DNA of 64,000 bases from the NCBI RefSeq assembly GCF_963678635.1, contig NC_087067.1:52072233-52136232 (forward strand), written 5' to 3'. The notes under the pieces were generated by a model. It saw only the letters and a program-made list of their open reading frames with translations, searched no databases and was not told the origin of the DNA. The translations under genes were made by a program, and so were the position numbers. Within the stretch, counting starts at the first letter, position 1, and every line of letters starts with the position of its first letter. Shown here piece after piece: positions 42,359 through 52,577 of the stretch. This DNA comes from Symsagittifera roscoffensis. Lineage: Eukaryota > Xenacoelomorpha > Acoela > Convolutidae.

Positions 42359-42503
42359 TGATAATGTCTTATACCGAATCCGAACGGATTGGTAAACGAT
42401 AGTTCTTAAGCGAGCGAAGTAAAATAGTTTATTTTACCGTTTGCTTAACCGATTAGTGTCGTCTGAAATTAAAATTGGCCTCTTCATTATCTTAAGTTTT
42501 ACA
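42359..42503 (-). repeat. 5' LTR of the old gypsy-type element
   Basis: Begins TGATAATGTCTTATACC and ends TTTTACA; diverged partner of 37343-37479. Confidence 0.75.
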
Positions 42504-43052
42504 AGGTCAACCACCAGAAAGAACAAAAAAATTTGAGCTGAAAAAGTCAATAGTTTTCAGCTGGCCTTTAATTGCGGTTCAAAAGTCGCCAGGTAAAATT
42601 AAAGTTGCCGTGCAGAGGAATCCATACTTCCACGAAAGTCGTTGGAATGAATATATTAATGAACAAAACTCGCGATCTACCACGCTTAATGACACACACG
42701 CACACGCACACACCTGTTTTCAGTTCCTGCTCAAAAAAATAATAATGTTTCTTATTAGATTTGTTTCAAAAACGTAATATGTTGTTTATGTTATAGCGCT
42801 ATTTCAGTTAACCCAGGCAGTAAAATTTTAGAGGATGCTTGTAGTGTTATGTCCAGTTTCTTTCTTAAATCTTTATACGAGGATGAATGGGCGAGTTTGA
42901 AGAGAATGCTTACCAATTAGTATTCAAACGCACAACTTTATTTTTCTATGCGAGTTCTTAGTTTCTCCATTTTACCGAGCTTAGAAAAATAGGAAATTAT
43001 AGTCCGATGAGCCTATGGAGCCTATGATGATGAGCCTGTGGATTTCTGCACA
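42504..43052. other. Upstream region of the Smr-domain gene
   Basis: No ORF. Contains a short CA repeat (about 42690-42712). Presumably holds the promoter and 5' untranslated region of the gene starting at 43053, though no TATA or initiator could be assigned. Confidence 0.35.
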
Positions 43053-44402
43053 ATGTGGCTATTAATTATTTTTCTCGTGATTCTGTGTCTTATACTTTTC
43101 GGGCCACATCAGAAGTCACTTCATGAAAACAATATTGAGTCTGAAAACTCTATCATAGAAACGCCATCTTCTCCAACAAACGTTTTGCCAAGATCTCCCT
43201 CGAACACTTTTCAGAAGCCGATAAAAACTTCTCGAAAGATCCGAAATAAGAAAAACAATCGACTTTCGAATTCGTTTTTCGTCGACAGACCATCATATTC
43301 AAAAACAGGTAATCAACGTTTTTTCTTTTAAGATACAATTTTTTTAGTTTAACCCGATGGTTAACATTTACACGTCACAAGATATTTTTATGTATCACTT
43401 TGTGAAATCACTGCAACCCAGATGGCCTATAAACCATAGAACGATTTATGGTTTCAGACTTTGAAGAGCTAAATTAAGTTCCCAAAGTTTCGAATGCTCT
43501 GAAATTTTTTTGTTCGTAGCTGACGACGAAAAATTTTACCCGTTAAATTATGATCAAAATGACAACAGATCAGAAATCAGTGCCAATTACAAACAAATGA
43601 TTATCAAATCATGCCTATTGTATGGGTTCACAAAAATGTAAAATCTGATGTCATATGAAAAATACTGATCTTAAGATTTTTGGCATCCTTCTTGGTTATA
43701 ATAGATGATAAGATATGACTATAAAAACTTAATTTTGTTTTTGTGATTTTTATCAGCCCTTTTGTCAATTGTCTCATTTGTTCAGCTTCAAAACCGAATG
43801 AGACTTCCACTGAAGTGAATAAATTTATCATAAACTGGAACTCGGAAGTATCTGAAGAACTGAAAAGATGTCAAAGACTAGGACAATGTATGAGCGATGA
43901 CGAGATCCCGTTGAACTTGAACCGTGACCCCCCTCAATTGGATCTGCATGGGTTCTATCCAGATGAGGCTGTTGTTCTGCTAATCAATTGTCTCGTTTTA
44001 GTCAAGAACAAAGGTTACAGTAAATTTCAGGTGAAAGATCAATGTTTCATTTAATATGTGCTATAAACTTGTGAAGATAAGGGAAACTTGTAAAAGGGAA
44101 ATTTTGACCAGCAGGTGATTGCTATGAAAGACCTATGGTCTATTGGATGGTCTTAAGTTTAGCCTAACTCAGATCACATATGTTCCCAGATTATCACTGG
44201 GAAGGGCTGCCACTCTGCTTGTGGTGGGCCTAGGATAAAACCGAAGGTCACAAGACTATTGGACATCAATGGGCTCAAGTGGAACTATGGGGGAGTGGAT
44301 AATCAAAACAACGGTTGTGTCATAGTGTTATTGGGAAAAAACAGGACGCAATTGAAAGATCACCCTAGAAGAAATAATATCGACTTGGTGAAAAAGTATT
44401 AA
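43053..44402 (+). CDS. Membrane-anchored Smr-domain protein, three exons, 237 aa
   Basis: Exons 43053-43308, 43786-44030 and 44190-44402. Phases match (g|ct = Ala; then a codon boundary) and all introns are GT-AG, so the joined frame is 238 codons including stop. I chose the ATG at 43053 because the in-frame codons above it contain no ATG before a stop at 43008. Residues 1-17 are a hydrophobic segment (MWLLIIFLVILCLILFG), a signal anchor. A Ser/Lys-rich linker follows. The C-terminal half is an Smr domain: LDLHGFYPDEAV (LDLHG box), then ITGKGCHS and GGPRIKPKVTRLL (TGxGxHS box) and a final NGCVIVLL strand. Smr domains act as nucleases or RNA/DNA-binding modules; in eukaryotes they occur in N4BP2-type proteins and short stand-alone proteins. 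The N-terminal membrane anchor is unusual. The region downstream to 44640 holds no other feature. Confidence 0.85.
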
Positions 44403-47090
44403 CTCTGAATGAAAAACTCTTTACAAACTTCACATTTCACCTTTAAATATTGTTTTGTTTACTCTTCACTTACTGAAAATTGAATTCCAATTCTTATAAA
44501 ATAATATTTTGTTCAAATTTTTATACATTTTATTACATCGCGTAAGCAAGAATTCAATTTTTTTTTCAATTATTACATTTTTTCAAAGAAGATTTAGTTT
44601 TTCTTGTATCAAGTAACAAGGGGTGGTTTGCCACTTGGTATAAAAACACACTACAGCACTGGGCAAGTGCCACGATACAACTGATCAAAAATAAATCGGG
44701 ACAAAAACTGCAAAAATGTTCCAGTAGTGATTCAGTACTGAATCAGTACTGTTTTTGAAATAATTGATTCTGATCATTACCATGCTGCAACCAATTCATA
44801 AACACGCTGCAAAATTAAAAACAAAAAAAACTCGATCATCGAACTGATTTCGCTATGAAAAACTTAGTGAAGTAAAAAGTTGATAATTTGATCTGAGTGT
44901 TAGCTGTTGGGGAGGGGTGCATCATTTTTAAAAAATTTTTAAACTAATTTTGTTCACAAGAACTTACCTTGTTTCTAGGCAAACTTTTTAATTTAAGGCT
45001 TCCTGCTACCAATGCTAACATGTGTCTCGTTTTCATGCCAAAACTAAAGCGTTTTTATAATTTTTGTTTTTGACGGCAACGACACTTAACAAAAGATTAA
45101 ATTAAATTCAAAGATTTGATTAAAAAAATTGGAATTAAAAAAATAATCATAATCAAGCTGATTTATTCAGACCAAAAGTTTTGTTGATGAATTGTTTCAA
45201 ACTCATAATCGCGCTCAGTCACCACTCGTAAGCACCAAAAGGATTTTAGATTCAATACTAATCTAATACAAAAACGGGAAAACAGAAAAAAAAAAAAACA
45301 GTACTTTAACAGTACGGTTTCTTTATTGCAGTAGTACTGTTTTCGCTGGCTTCTCTGTTTTGTCCTGGAACAGTTCTGCAAAGACTGCAACACTGGTTAT
45401 ATTCTGAAACCCTACTAATTATTACTGGTAGACCAATATAAAACAGGAGGTCAGACTCTTTAAAAACTTTAGTGGTTGCTTTTGGATGTGTCATTTTTAA
45501 ATGATTACCACTGTAAAACTATTAGGTAGGAAACACTAATATTTCCTATGAGGTCAATTAGAGTGGAACGCGTTGAAAACATGTTTTGCGCACAATTGCG
45601 TGTTTGCCACCATTCCAACTTATTCTTGCACCAAGGCATTTCAGGTTTCCACAAAATAATAAGAGAACAAAATCAGGCTTTTCTTTGCGCAACTAAAGTC
45701 ATCGTCGACAATTGTGAAAAGAAACGAAAATCAATTACACGTTAGTTCAGCGACAAATATTTCAAATGAGATTGGGAGAATTTTATAAAAAAAAATGGAG
45801 TATCTTTGCTGCCTAGAAGCACGCCCCATACTGAGTGGCATACTTTGCAAATGCACTATGATAATCCCTCTTGTGAAATGAAATGATTTCTAAAGATAAT
45901 TGCAATGAAATTTAAGTACTGGATTTAAAGGTTTTGACACAAGTAGTAGACTCCGAATTTTAACCAAAAAGTGAAATGATTATATTTTTTATCCCTTTTT
46001 GAAATTCAAACTCCATCTCCGCTTCTTGTTATATGGTCGATCATTACTGCGGTACGTATCATTACTGCAGCCTAACTTATTTACTGTGGTAAGTTTTCGG
46101 CCGCTTCGTCTTGATCCAGTCTCGGCTTGGCTACTGTCCAAGTCCTGGCTAGAATAGGAGACGACTCTCTGTTTTTATCCTTTTTAAAATGCCGAAGGTA
46201 CTGATTCCGTTTGCTCCCTCGACTCGTTCGTTCGGGCCCTAGTCTCTTCGAATACTTCGTTTTCCTTTTTTTCGCCCTTTCTCTTGTTTACTGTTTGCTG
46301 AGATGTTTACTGAGATTACAGCTATGCGTTTCCTAAACGTCCACCGTTTTCGGTTTGCTTACCACTGCACGGGTCGAGGTTGCCAAATCGGAAACAACTG
46401 TCCCTCCGGTGATTGTTCCTCCGGTAACGTGGAAACCGTGGGTAGCTTCCCCATTATCCGCTTTGAAGCTAGTGGCCTACGTCGCTCTCCGAGTCCGAAT
46501 TTCTCTCCGATTCTATACGCTGCCCCTTCCGTTCGATTTCGCTGGTCGCAATCGCTTTCAACGTGTTGGCGCTCTCGGGATCCCCTCGTGAAACTGTTCT
46601 TTGGCGTGTTGACTTTTCTGGTCGCGACCACAGTTTCCTAAGCAGGCTAACGTTACTCATTTTCAAAGTCTCCGCCTTGATTTTAGTTTTAAAAAATTTT
46701 TGTCTGTTGTACGCTGAAACAGTAGGCCTAAGGGTATTGCCATTGTGTTTGGCCGGAACGCGGTTGATGTCTGCTCATTCTCCTGATTATTAGCATGCTC
46801 CTCGGCCAGCCTCAGGGGGTGGTTTCTCATGTTTCTCCCATTTTCGGAGTCAGAACGAGCGCCTCAGTTCGTATCAGCCGGATTGTGCAATTTCTGTGCC
46901 AATGGGTGTTTTCATCTAAACACAAAAACTTAGATTTTGATATTTTGGACGAGTATGAGATTTTGAGAGACGGTTTTTTAAGTTTTTCATCTATTCATAA
47001 ACAGTTGTCCCGCAGAAGAAAATTGTTCAGAAATTGCGAATAGTATCTGTTAATTACATCCTTTTTTAGGGTCTATCTGGTTCTTTTGTT
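44403..47090. other. Mostly unassigned region
   Basis: A 65-codon ATG ORF at 45548-45745 (plus) has four or five Cys and reads protein-like (FCAQLRVCHHSNLF), but I see no family and no clear exon neighbours. Short inverted AGTACTG repeats occur at 44735-44750 and 45300-45340. The block 46300-46640 is GC-richer than its surroundings and may be a decayed downstream part of the gypsy remnant at 47.1-48.5 kb. Confidence 0.3.
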
Positions 47091-47099
47091 CTGATCATT

Positions 47100-48460
47100 T
47101 CGTATATTGCATCAATTTTGGAATCAGACGAATTTTACGACTCGATGAACCGCCGTGTGTTTCGGAATTATCTTGCTTCTTGGGGGAATCCTGACGTTGC
47201 AATATTCAAGGAGTCTATCGAGGGAAATGTTTCGCCTTTGAACGCTGATAATTTTGATAGTATTGTATTGCTCTTTGTACTGGTTGTCTCTACTGTAATC
47301 GCGGTTAATTGTCTTTCTCCTTGTAATTCTTCCACTTCGTTCTCGTCACTGCTTTCTATACTCGGATGTCGCTCTAAAAGTCTTTGTAAAGGTTTTCTCC
47401 ATGCTTATTGACTGATTATTTTAAATTTCTTTCTGAATATTTTTACATGAGTATATTTTTACATTTTACATGAGTATGAGGAAGTAATCGCTCCCATTAA
47501 ATTATCGAATTCCTTGCGTGACTGTCCGCATAGTTCGTCTTGTGGCCATCAGCGTATGTAAATTGCCGTCCTCTGATTGGCTGATTGTTAATTGCATGAC
47601 AAACCGCCCTCTATCGGCCGTTTTGGTTTTGTTTTCGAACTTTGCATATTGTGTTTTGATTTTTTAGTTTCCGCTCACTTATCTTGACTTCAATTTTGTT
47701 TCCGAGTCCCGGGATATTTTCTCCTTTTTAACTCCGAAGGCATTTCAAAATAAATTTATTTTTGTGACAACAAAGAGCATCCTAGGCTGACACCGGTTTT
47801 GCTTCTTTATTATGGTTGCGGGAAAAGTAATCCACCGGCTGATTTTCTCCCCCGGCATGTGTTTGACTTCGAAATTTAATGTGATTAATCAATCTTGTTG
47901 AACAACTGAACATTGTAAGCGACTAACTTCGAAATTGAATGTGATTAATCGATCTTGCTAAACAACTGACTATTGTAAGCGACTAACCATCTTGTTAAGC
48001 GACTGTTTTTTTTTCTTCCCGTTCAGCAGCGATATTAGGGTTTTGTGGTCGGTAATATCTTGAAAATTACTTCCCAGGACGTGATTACGGAAATATTCTG
48101 CCCCCCCCCAGACTACAGTCAGCATTTCCAACTCACTTGTTGAGATTTTTTTCTCTGCGCCGTTTAAGTAGAAGGGGGGCGCAAAAAACATCAGCCGCCA
48201 GCACTCGAAACGAGCTCCAAAACTGCCGCCAAACCATTACGGCTTGAGTCGCACACTTTTCTGATATACCTAAGATTATCGATATGTATAAGTTCCACTG
48301 TATTCGACACTCGGCTTTTTCAATTTGGAAGACGGTTTGATTTGTATTGTGTCCATTTATGTGTTCATTTTTGTTGCTTAGAAGCGAAGATTGTGGGGCG
48401 GACATTTCTGCCAGTACAGGTAACAACTTGTGCAAACTATGTATCGATCCCATGAAAAGA
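47100..48460 (-). pseudogene. Gypsy-type RT connection / RNase H remnant
   Basis: Minus-strand frame 48453-48133 contains APQSSLLSNKNEHINGHNT (the pre-RNase H 'LLxKKNxFxW' region). Frame 48191-47970 contains KISTSELEMLTVVWGGAEYF and ITDHKTLISLLNG, typical gypsy RNase H. Below it a protein-like stretch at about 47370-47170 could be the linker before integrase. Frameshifts and stops are frequent; no LTRs recognised. Confidence 0.7.
47868..47998. repeat. Tandem duplication of a 61-bp unit
   Basis: Two copies of a unit containing CTTCGAAATTGAATGTG and CATTGTAAGCGACTAAC, plus a partial third ending AAGCGACTG. Confidence 0.75.
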
Positions 48461-50754
48461 CTGTGTTGCGATTTTCTAAGATGCTGCTCTGATTTCTATG
48501 ACTGATTTAGCTCTATGACAAGAGAAACTGCTTAAAAATGGAAATATGCTGCCGTAAAACTGAAGATCATTTGCAGCATTTGCTGAAATAAACTGCAAAA
48601 TTTGCAAAAAAAAAAATCTAAATTGCAGATGGGATGCAACAAATCGCATGATTCTTGTAGAAATCTGTAAAGATTTTGCAATACGAACTGCAATTTGAAA
48701 AAACTCAAAATTTATGGATTCATTTTAAAGTTTTGTGTTTTATAACCATGTACAGCAGACAAATAACCAGTGGAGGAATTAGAGTGGTGGAGCGGACGCG
48801 TCCTCCCCTCAGGAGTTCTATCCCCTGCCGACCCAAAGATTCCCGCAGTGTACTAAATTGAGATATCCATTTTTGGTGACGGTTCCTCGAATTTTTCTAA
48901 AGGCGCATTAGGCACCACTGTAGATTATACTTGAGGGCGAGCGCGCGCTTAAAAAACACAATTTTCTTCTCATTTTTTTTTCAAAAATTTCTTAAAAACC
49001 TCCGCCCCCCTCAACAAAATCCCAGATCCGCATCTGCTAACGACGTATAAATTATGAGTTTCGATCAAACTTCAGGTTTTTCAACTTACGTTTCATATTC
49101 CAAACCTCCCGGGCTGAGGTGCTCGACTCATGATTCGACCGAAATGGTCATAAGATGTCAGTTTTCAGCTATACTGGACATTGTTCGATTTTGTTCGACT
49201 TTACTGGGCATTGTTTGACTTTGTTCGACTTTAGGCCACTTTATCGGGAATTAGCAGAAGAGTTCTGAACTACAACGACACTCGGACATCATTGGACTGT
49301 TTCTGTCAAATCACTTCTCAAAAATCTCAACCTAGTCAGCCACAAAATATAATAGAAATTGCTATGTTTCGACCGGTTCGTTTAAAAATGGCTATGTTTT
49401 GACCGACTCGACCCAGTTTTGCTATGTTTTGAGCGACTTGATTAAAGAAAAAATGGCTTCGATTGTGTTTGTTGTAAGCTAACTATGTTGCGACCGACTC
49501 GACCAAAGGGTAAAGTGTTCGACAGTGTTCGACAGCTTACGAGCCCATTTTGAAAAATGCAGGGAAAATGAAAAAATAATATTAATCTTGATTTCCAAAC
49601 AGTCCTGCAGTTTTCCTATCTGTTTTTTGTCTTGAGGGAAGCATACTCCTACTAGCCAAAACTTTTCATCAGAATTTTGTTCCTTCGAACCTTTGTATTA
49701 ATTTTGGGCACTGTAACTATACGGGTACTCTCAAATTATGTCGGCCTCTACAGTTTGTCTATCTTCCTGCTTTCATTCAATTGTAAACAGCAAGCTGTGT
49801 TATCGAATAAAATCAAAGAACGTCTACTTTTTGATGTTTTTCTTCTTTTTCGATTTTCTTGGAATTCGCTGAGGTAAATTCAAATTTACTGAGCTTTCAA
49901 AACTACGGCTGCAAAAACAGCTCAAATGAGAAGGTGATTGGATTACTTTTTTATTTATACATTGTTTTTCGTATGAACGCGAAGAGTATTTCCCGTCATA
50001 GTTGGGTCGGGTCATTTTCCAGGTTTTGTCGATTTCTCATCAGCGGTTTGTGTATCTGTCATCGTTTTTAATTTTTACAACCGAGCCAGACACAATCACA
50101 GATGTTTGTACCGCAGCGTTACTATTTGCACTCGGAGTTTCACCTGTCCGCTCTCGAATGAATAAAAAATGTAGTTTGAAATATTTATTTTCTCATATTG
50201 GTTTGACTTCAGACAAAGAGTTATGCAAATAAATTTTGCTAAGTATTTCTCTCAAACAACATGTAGATTGTTTGAACCAAATTTAGTAGGTTATATCATT
50301 CTAAAATGTTGTTGGCTTACTAAGATAGCTCACTTTGATTGATTAAAAATGCAAAATTGTTTTTTCCAGTAAAATTTAGGGCACAACTTTTTGTTCAAAA
50401 AATTGCACCATGTTAATTCTGGAAAAATATTACTCAATTTTTTCTTTATCGTTTTGTTGTCTTAAATCTACACAATTTGAAAAACAAACACGCGTTTTAA
50501 ATTTCAATTTTTGTTTGCTTTGACCGGATAATTTTAATCATATTATTAGCAATTCAGAGAATAAGCACTCTCAATATTTCGAGCAAAGCGGTATACAACC
50601 AGTGCTTCTCTTGCTGAGTTTTTAACACCTGCTTTATTAAAAATTAAATTTAAAATCGATGGAAATGATCAAATCTTAGAAATTTTCATATGGTTGTATT
50701 TCTTAAACTCCGTTTGACGAAAAAAAAAAATTGACGCGACAAAAACGTTTTCAG
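48461..50754. other. Region upstream of the split membrane-protein gene; possible weak exons
   Basis: Repeats of GCTATGTTTTGACCGACTCG and TTCGACTTTACTGGGC type lie at 49180-49520. A stretch at about 50089-50232 reads PDTITDVCTAALLFALGVSP and continues to a stop that overlaps AATAAA. A possible exon at about 49875-49936 would join it in phase. Both are weak and I do not call a gene. Confidence 0.3.
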
Positions 50755-50928
50755 CTTGAATTTGTTGCCTTATAACAGAGAGTGTGTTCATGTTGCAATG
50801 GATGAAGCAATGGATCAGTCTGTCAACCCAACTGACATCTACGAAAATTTTGATGGATTTCAACTGAGCTTATTGGAAATTGGCATGATCTTCATTAGCT
50901 TACTGGTTGCGTTTTTGGTGGTTGCGAT
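50755..50928 (+). pseudogene. Small single-pass membrane protein gene, left part of the split exon
   Basis: An acceptor TTTTCAG ends at 50754 and the exon is open from there. It encodes an acidic extracellular-type segment (AMDQSVNPTDIYENFDGF) and then the first part of a transmembrane helix (LLEIGMIFISLLVAFLVVAI). At 50929 the coding sequence is broken by the LTR of a gypsy element. The remainder of the helix and a basic cytoplasmic tail lie at 57519-57647. The start codon and signal peptide must be in an upstream exon not identified. The family is not recognised. Confidence 0.65.
50924..50928. repeat. Target-site duplication, left copy (GCGAT)
   Basis: GCGAT immediately before the LTR; partner GCTAT at 57519-57523 differs at one base. 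Confidence 0.6.
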
Positions 50929-51142
50929 TGATAAAATGTTCCTTTGTTACGGTTAATTCTACTTAGTTACAAATAAGATAAGTTTAAAAAGTGAATTAAT
51001 CTCTAAGTTAAAACATTAAAAAAGTGAACGGTCATTCTCTCCGTCGGAGAGAATGAAGATAACAAGGTCATATCTAAATTAACCAGTTAAGAAACTTTAA
51101 AACTAATTAAATGAAATAAGACGAATAGTAAGATTCGCAACA
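50929..51142 (-). repeat. 3' LTR of the young gypsy element, 214 bp
   Basis: Starts TGATAAAATG and ends CGCAACA. It differs from 57305-57518 at two positions. A 23-bp perfect palindrome (arms CATTCTCTCCG / CGGAGAGAATG around T) sits at 51033-51055. Confidence 0.95.
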
Positions 51143-51150
51143 TTCCCCTT
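51143..51150 (-). other. Polypurine tract
   Basis: AAGGGGAA on the minus strand directly abutting the 3' LTR start TGTTGCG, where plus-strand priming occurs in LTR elements. Confidence 0.7.
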
Positions 51151-51437
51151 AGTGGGAAAAAAAATTAAATTAATAAGCGCCATGATACATAACATGTTAT
51201 CTAACCCTTTTTCTCCCTCTCGAGAAGTCCAACAAGGATTGAAAATTAAATACTGTGCAATATCACAAATGAAATTTTAGTGCTCCGAAGGAATGACTGG
51301 ATTAGAAAGGATGATATAATTTCTAATTCCGGCGGATTATAATCCCTAGTTATAAGAAGGTAAACTCTAACTGCGCTGAAATGAAACACTAGTACGATAT
51401 AATGACTAAATGTGAGTTTTCAAATTTTTGATTTAGT

Positions 51438-52577
51438 TTAGCTGTCCCCTTCCATGAATTTTTCTAGCTCAGCGTTAAAAATTTCACTGTCTAAGTCGAT
51501 GAAGTTGTCGAAATTGTTCACCGCATCTCTCAGGGATTCGTCAGTAGAGGCGATGGACAATTGATCAGGGGATGAAGGGTACGCTGGGCCCGGTGCACGG
51601 TCCTCCGGTAGAGTGTCGCGAATGTGAGTCTGGTTCTCCGAGGGTTTCTCTCTGAAGTTTAGAGTGGGGATTCCCGAGCTTTCGCCTTCGTCCAGAGATA
51701 TAGGGTTATTCGCGGAGCCTGGTTGGTTTTCGCATTCGTCTATAATATCTATGTAATATCGCTTACCATAGAATTGTGGGGGACCAACATTTCGACTTGA
51801 ACGTCTTAATTTAAATTCGTTACCGGTGGTAGTAATTTCCTTGGGATGTCTTTCCTCACTATTTGCACTTTCGTTAGAGGAGTCCTCTATCTCAAAGACT
51901 GGAAATTCCACCGGATTTTCTCCTTCCAATGCTTTTGATGAATCCGAAGGAATGTTTGGGCCCTTTGTTGTCGTAGCGGTAGAAGATTCGCCAGGTGTGT
52001 GTGAGGTAGATTGAGGTGCTGGCTTTATACTAATTGGGCATTCCGCTGTATCTGTAGATTGAAGTTGTTCGTCTAAAATCTCAGATTTTATATTAGTTTG
52101 ATATGTTTGAGGAGCTAATGGTGGGGAAGGGTTTTCGTTAAAATTGAGGTTATCTGAAATGAAGCGTTTTCGTATCATTTCTCTGCATGGAAAACCTCCC
52201 GCAATCCATTCCCAATCACTAATGTCCGACGTATCCGACGGAATGAACATGGATTCGTCACCTGCTAAGTATCCTGTGTTCGAAGTCGAGGCTTTATTTC
52301 GGTTTCGCTTCGGTTTGTTGAATTTAGTAGGCTGTCTCGTTCCTCTAGATCTGGTGGTGACCGGGGTGAAAGACTCTGTGTGTCGTCCTGTCCTAGTGTC
52401 TGGTTTCTGCGTCTGTTGTGTCTTCGCTTTGTTTGTCTTTCTTGGACCTACTTGTAAATCACTGTTAGAAAAAGAGGGAAATGAGATATTTCCTTTGAAT
52501 GAACGAATTGTAGAGGATTTAGACTTTGGGATGGCGATGTCCGATTTTCTAATGATTTTTTCCGTCGGATAGTTCAA
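51438..52577 (-). CDS. Third ORF of the young gypsy element, integrase tail-like, 379 codons
   Basis: The frame is +1 relative to the integrase ORF and overlaps its end by 29 nt. The first codon at this frame's edge is TTG, and the first residues (TEKIIRKSDIAIPKSK) look like the continuation of the integrase C-terminus, so it is probably not separately initiated. The middle is Ser/Thr/Pro-rich and acidic. A LRRSSRNVGPPQFYGKRYY motif near residue 260 is typical of the C-terminal tail of retroelement integrases. The C-terminus is acidic (LDSEIFNAELEKFMEGD). No enzymatic motif is visible. It may be reached by frameshifting at an A6 run (52556-52561), or the shift may be a mutation. Confidence 0.65.
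   Translation of the reverse strand: MNYPTEKIIRKSDIAIPKSKSSTIRSFKGNISFPSFSNSDLQVGPRKTNKAKTQQTQKPDTRTGRHTESFTPVTTRSRGTRQPTKFNKPKRNRNKASTSNTGYLAGDESMFIPSDTSDISDWEWIAGGFPCREMIRKRFISDNLNFNENPSPPLAPQTYQTNIKSEILDEQLQSTDTAECPISIKPAPQSTSHTPGESSTATTTKGPNIPSDSSKALEGENPVEFPVFEIEDSSNESANSEERHPKEITTTGNEFKLRRSSRNVGPPQFYGKRYYIDIIDECENQPGSANNPISLDEGESSGIPTLNFREKPSENQTHIRDTLPEDRAPGPAYPSSPDQLSIASTDESLRDAVNNFDNFIDLDSEIFNAELEKFMEGDS

Larger units (their letters stand above)
37343..42503 (-). mobile_element. Old, decayed Ty3/gypsy element with diverged LTRs
   Basis: Minus-strand pol remnants lie between two related 137-145 bp repeats, in order: protease-like APFIIVDDQKANIISKKLL (about 41610-41740), RNase H (KGVVWAIEQFKYYLYVKNFT, then IADHQVLISALN, 41016-41306), integrase zinc domain with H-P-G and an AENYRQCTKQGK stretch in which the first Cys is Tyr (39791-40021), and integrase core end with NHRTKGVVERL (39421-39603). 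All are in short frames broken by stops. The region below 39 kb corresponds to the 3' ORF and contains a minisatellite. Just inside the right LTR, at about 42330-42345, a TTGCGCAGCC-like sequence (minus strand) could be the displaced primer-binding site. No target duplication was found. Confidence 0.8.

Noticed and set aside
45548-45745. 65-codon Cys-containing ORF
   Set aside because: Has an ATG and plausible composition but no family, no neighbours and a length expected by chance.
46303-46793. Plus-strand ORFs in a GC-richer block
   Set aside because: Several overlapping short frames on both strands, no motif, no splice context; probably part of a decayed retroelement.
50002-50232. Possible last exon ending in a stop that overlaps AATAAA
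   Set aside because: Reads protein-like and can be joined in phase to a possible exon at 49875-49936, but splice sites are weak and it does not join in phase to the exon at 50755; left as a note only.
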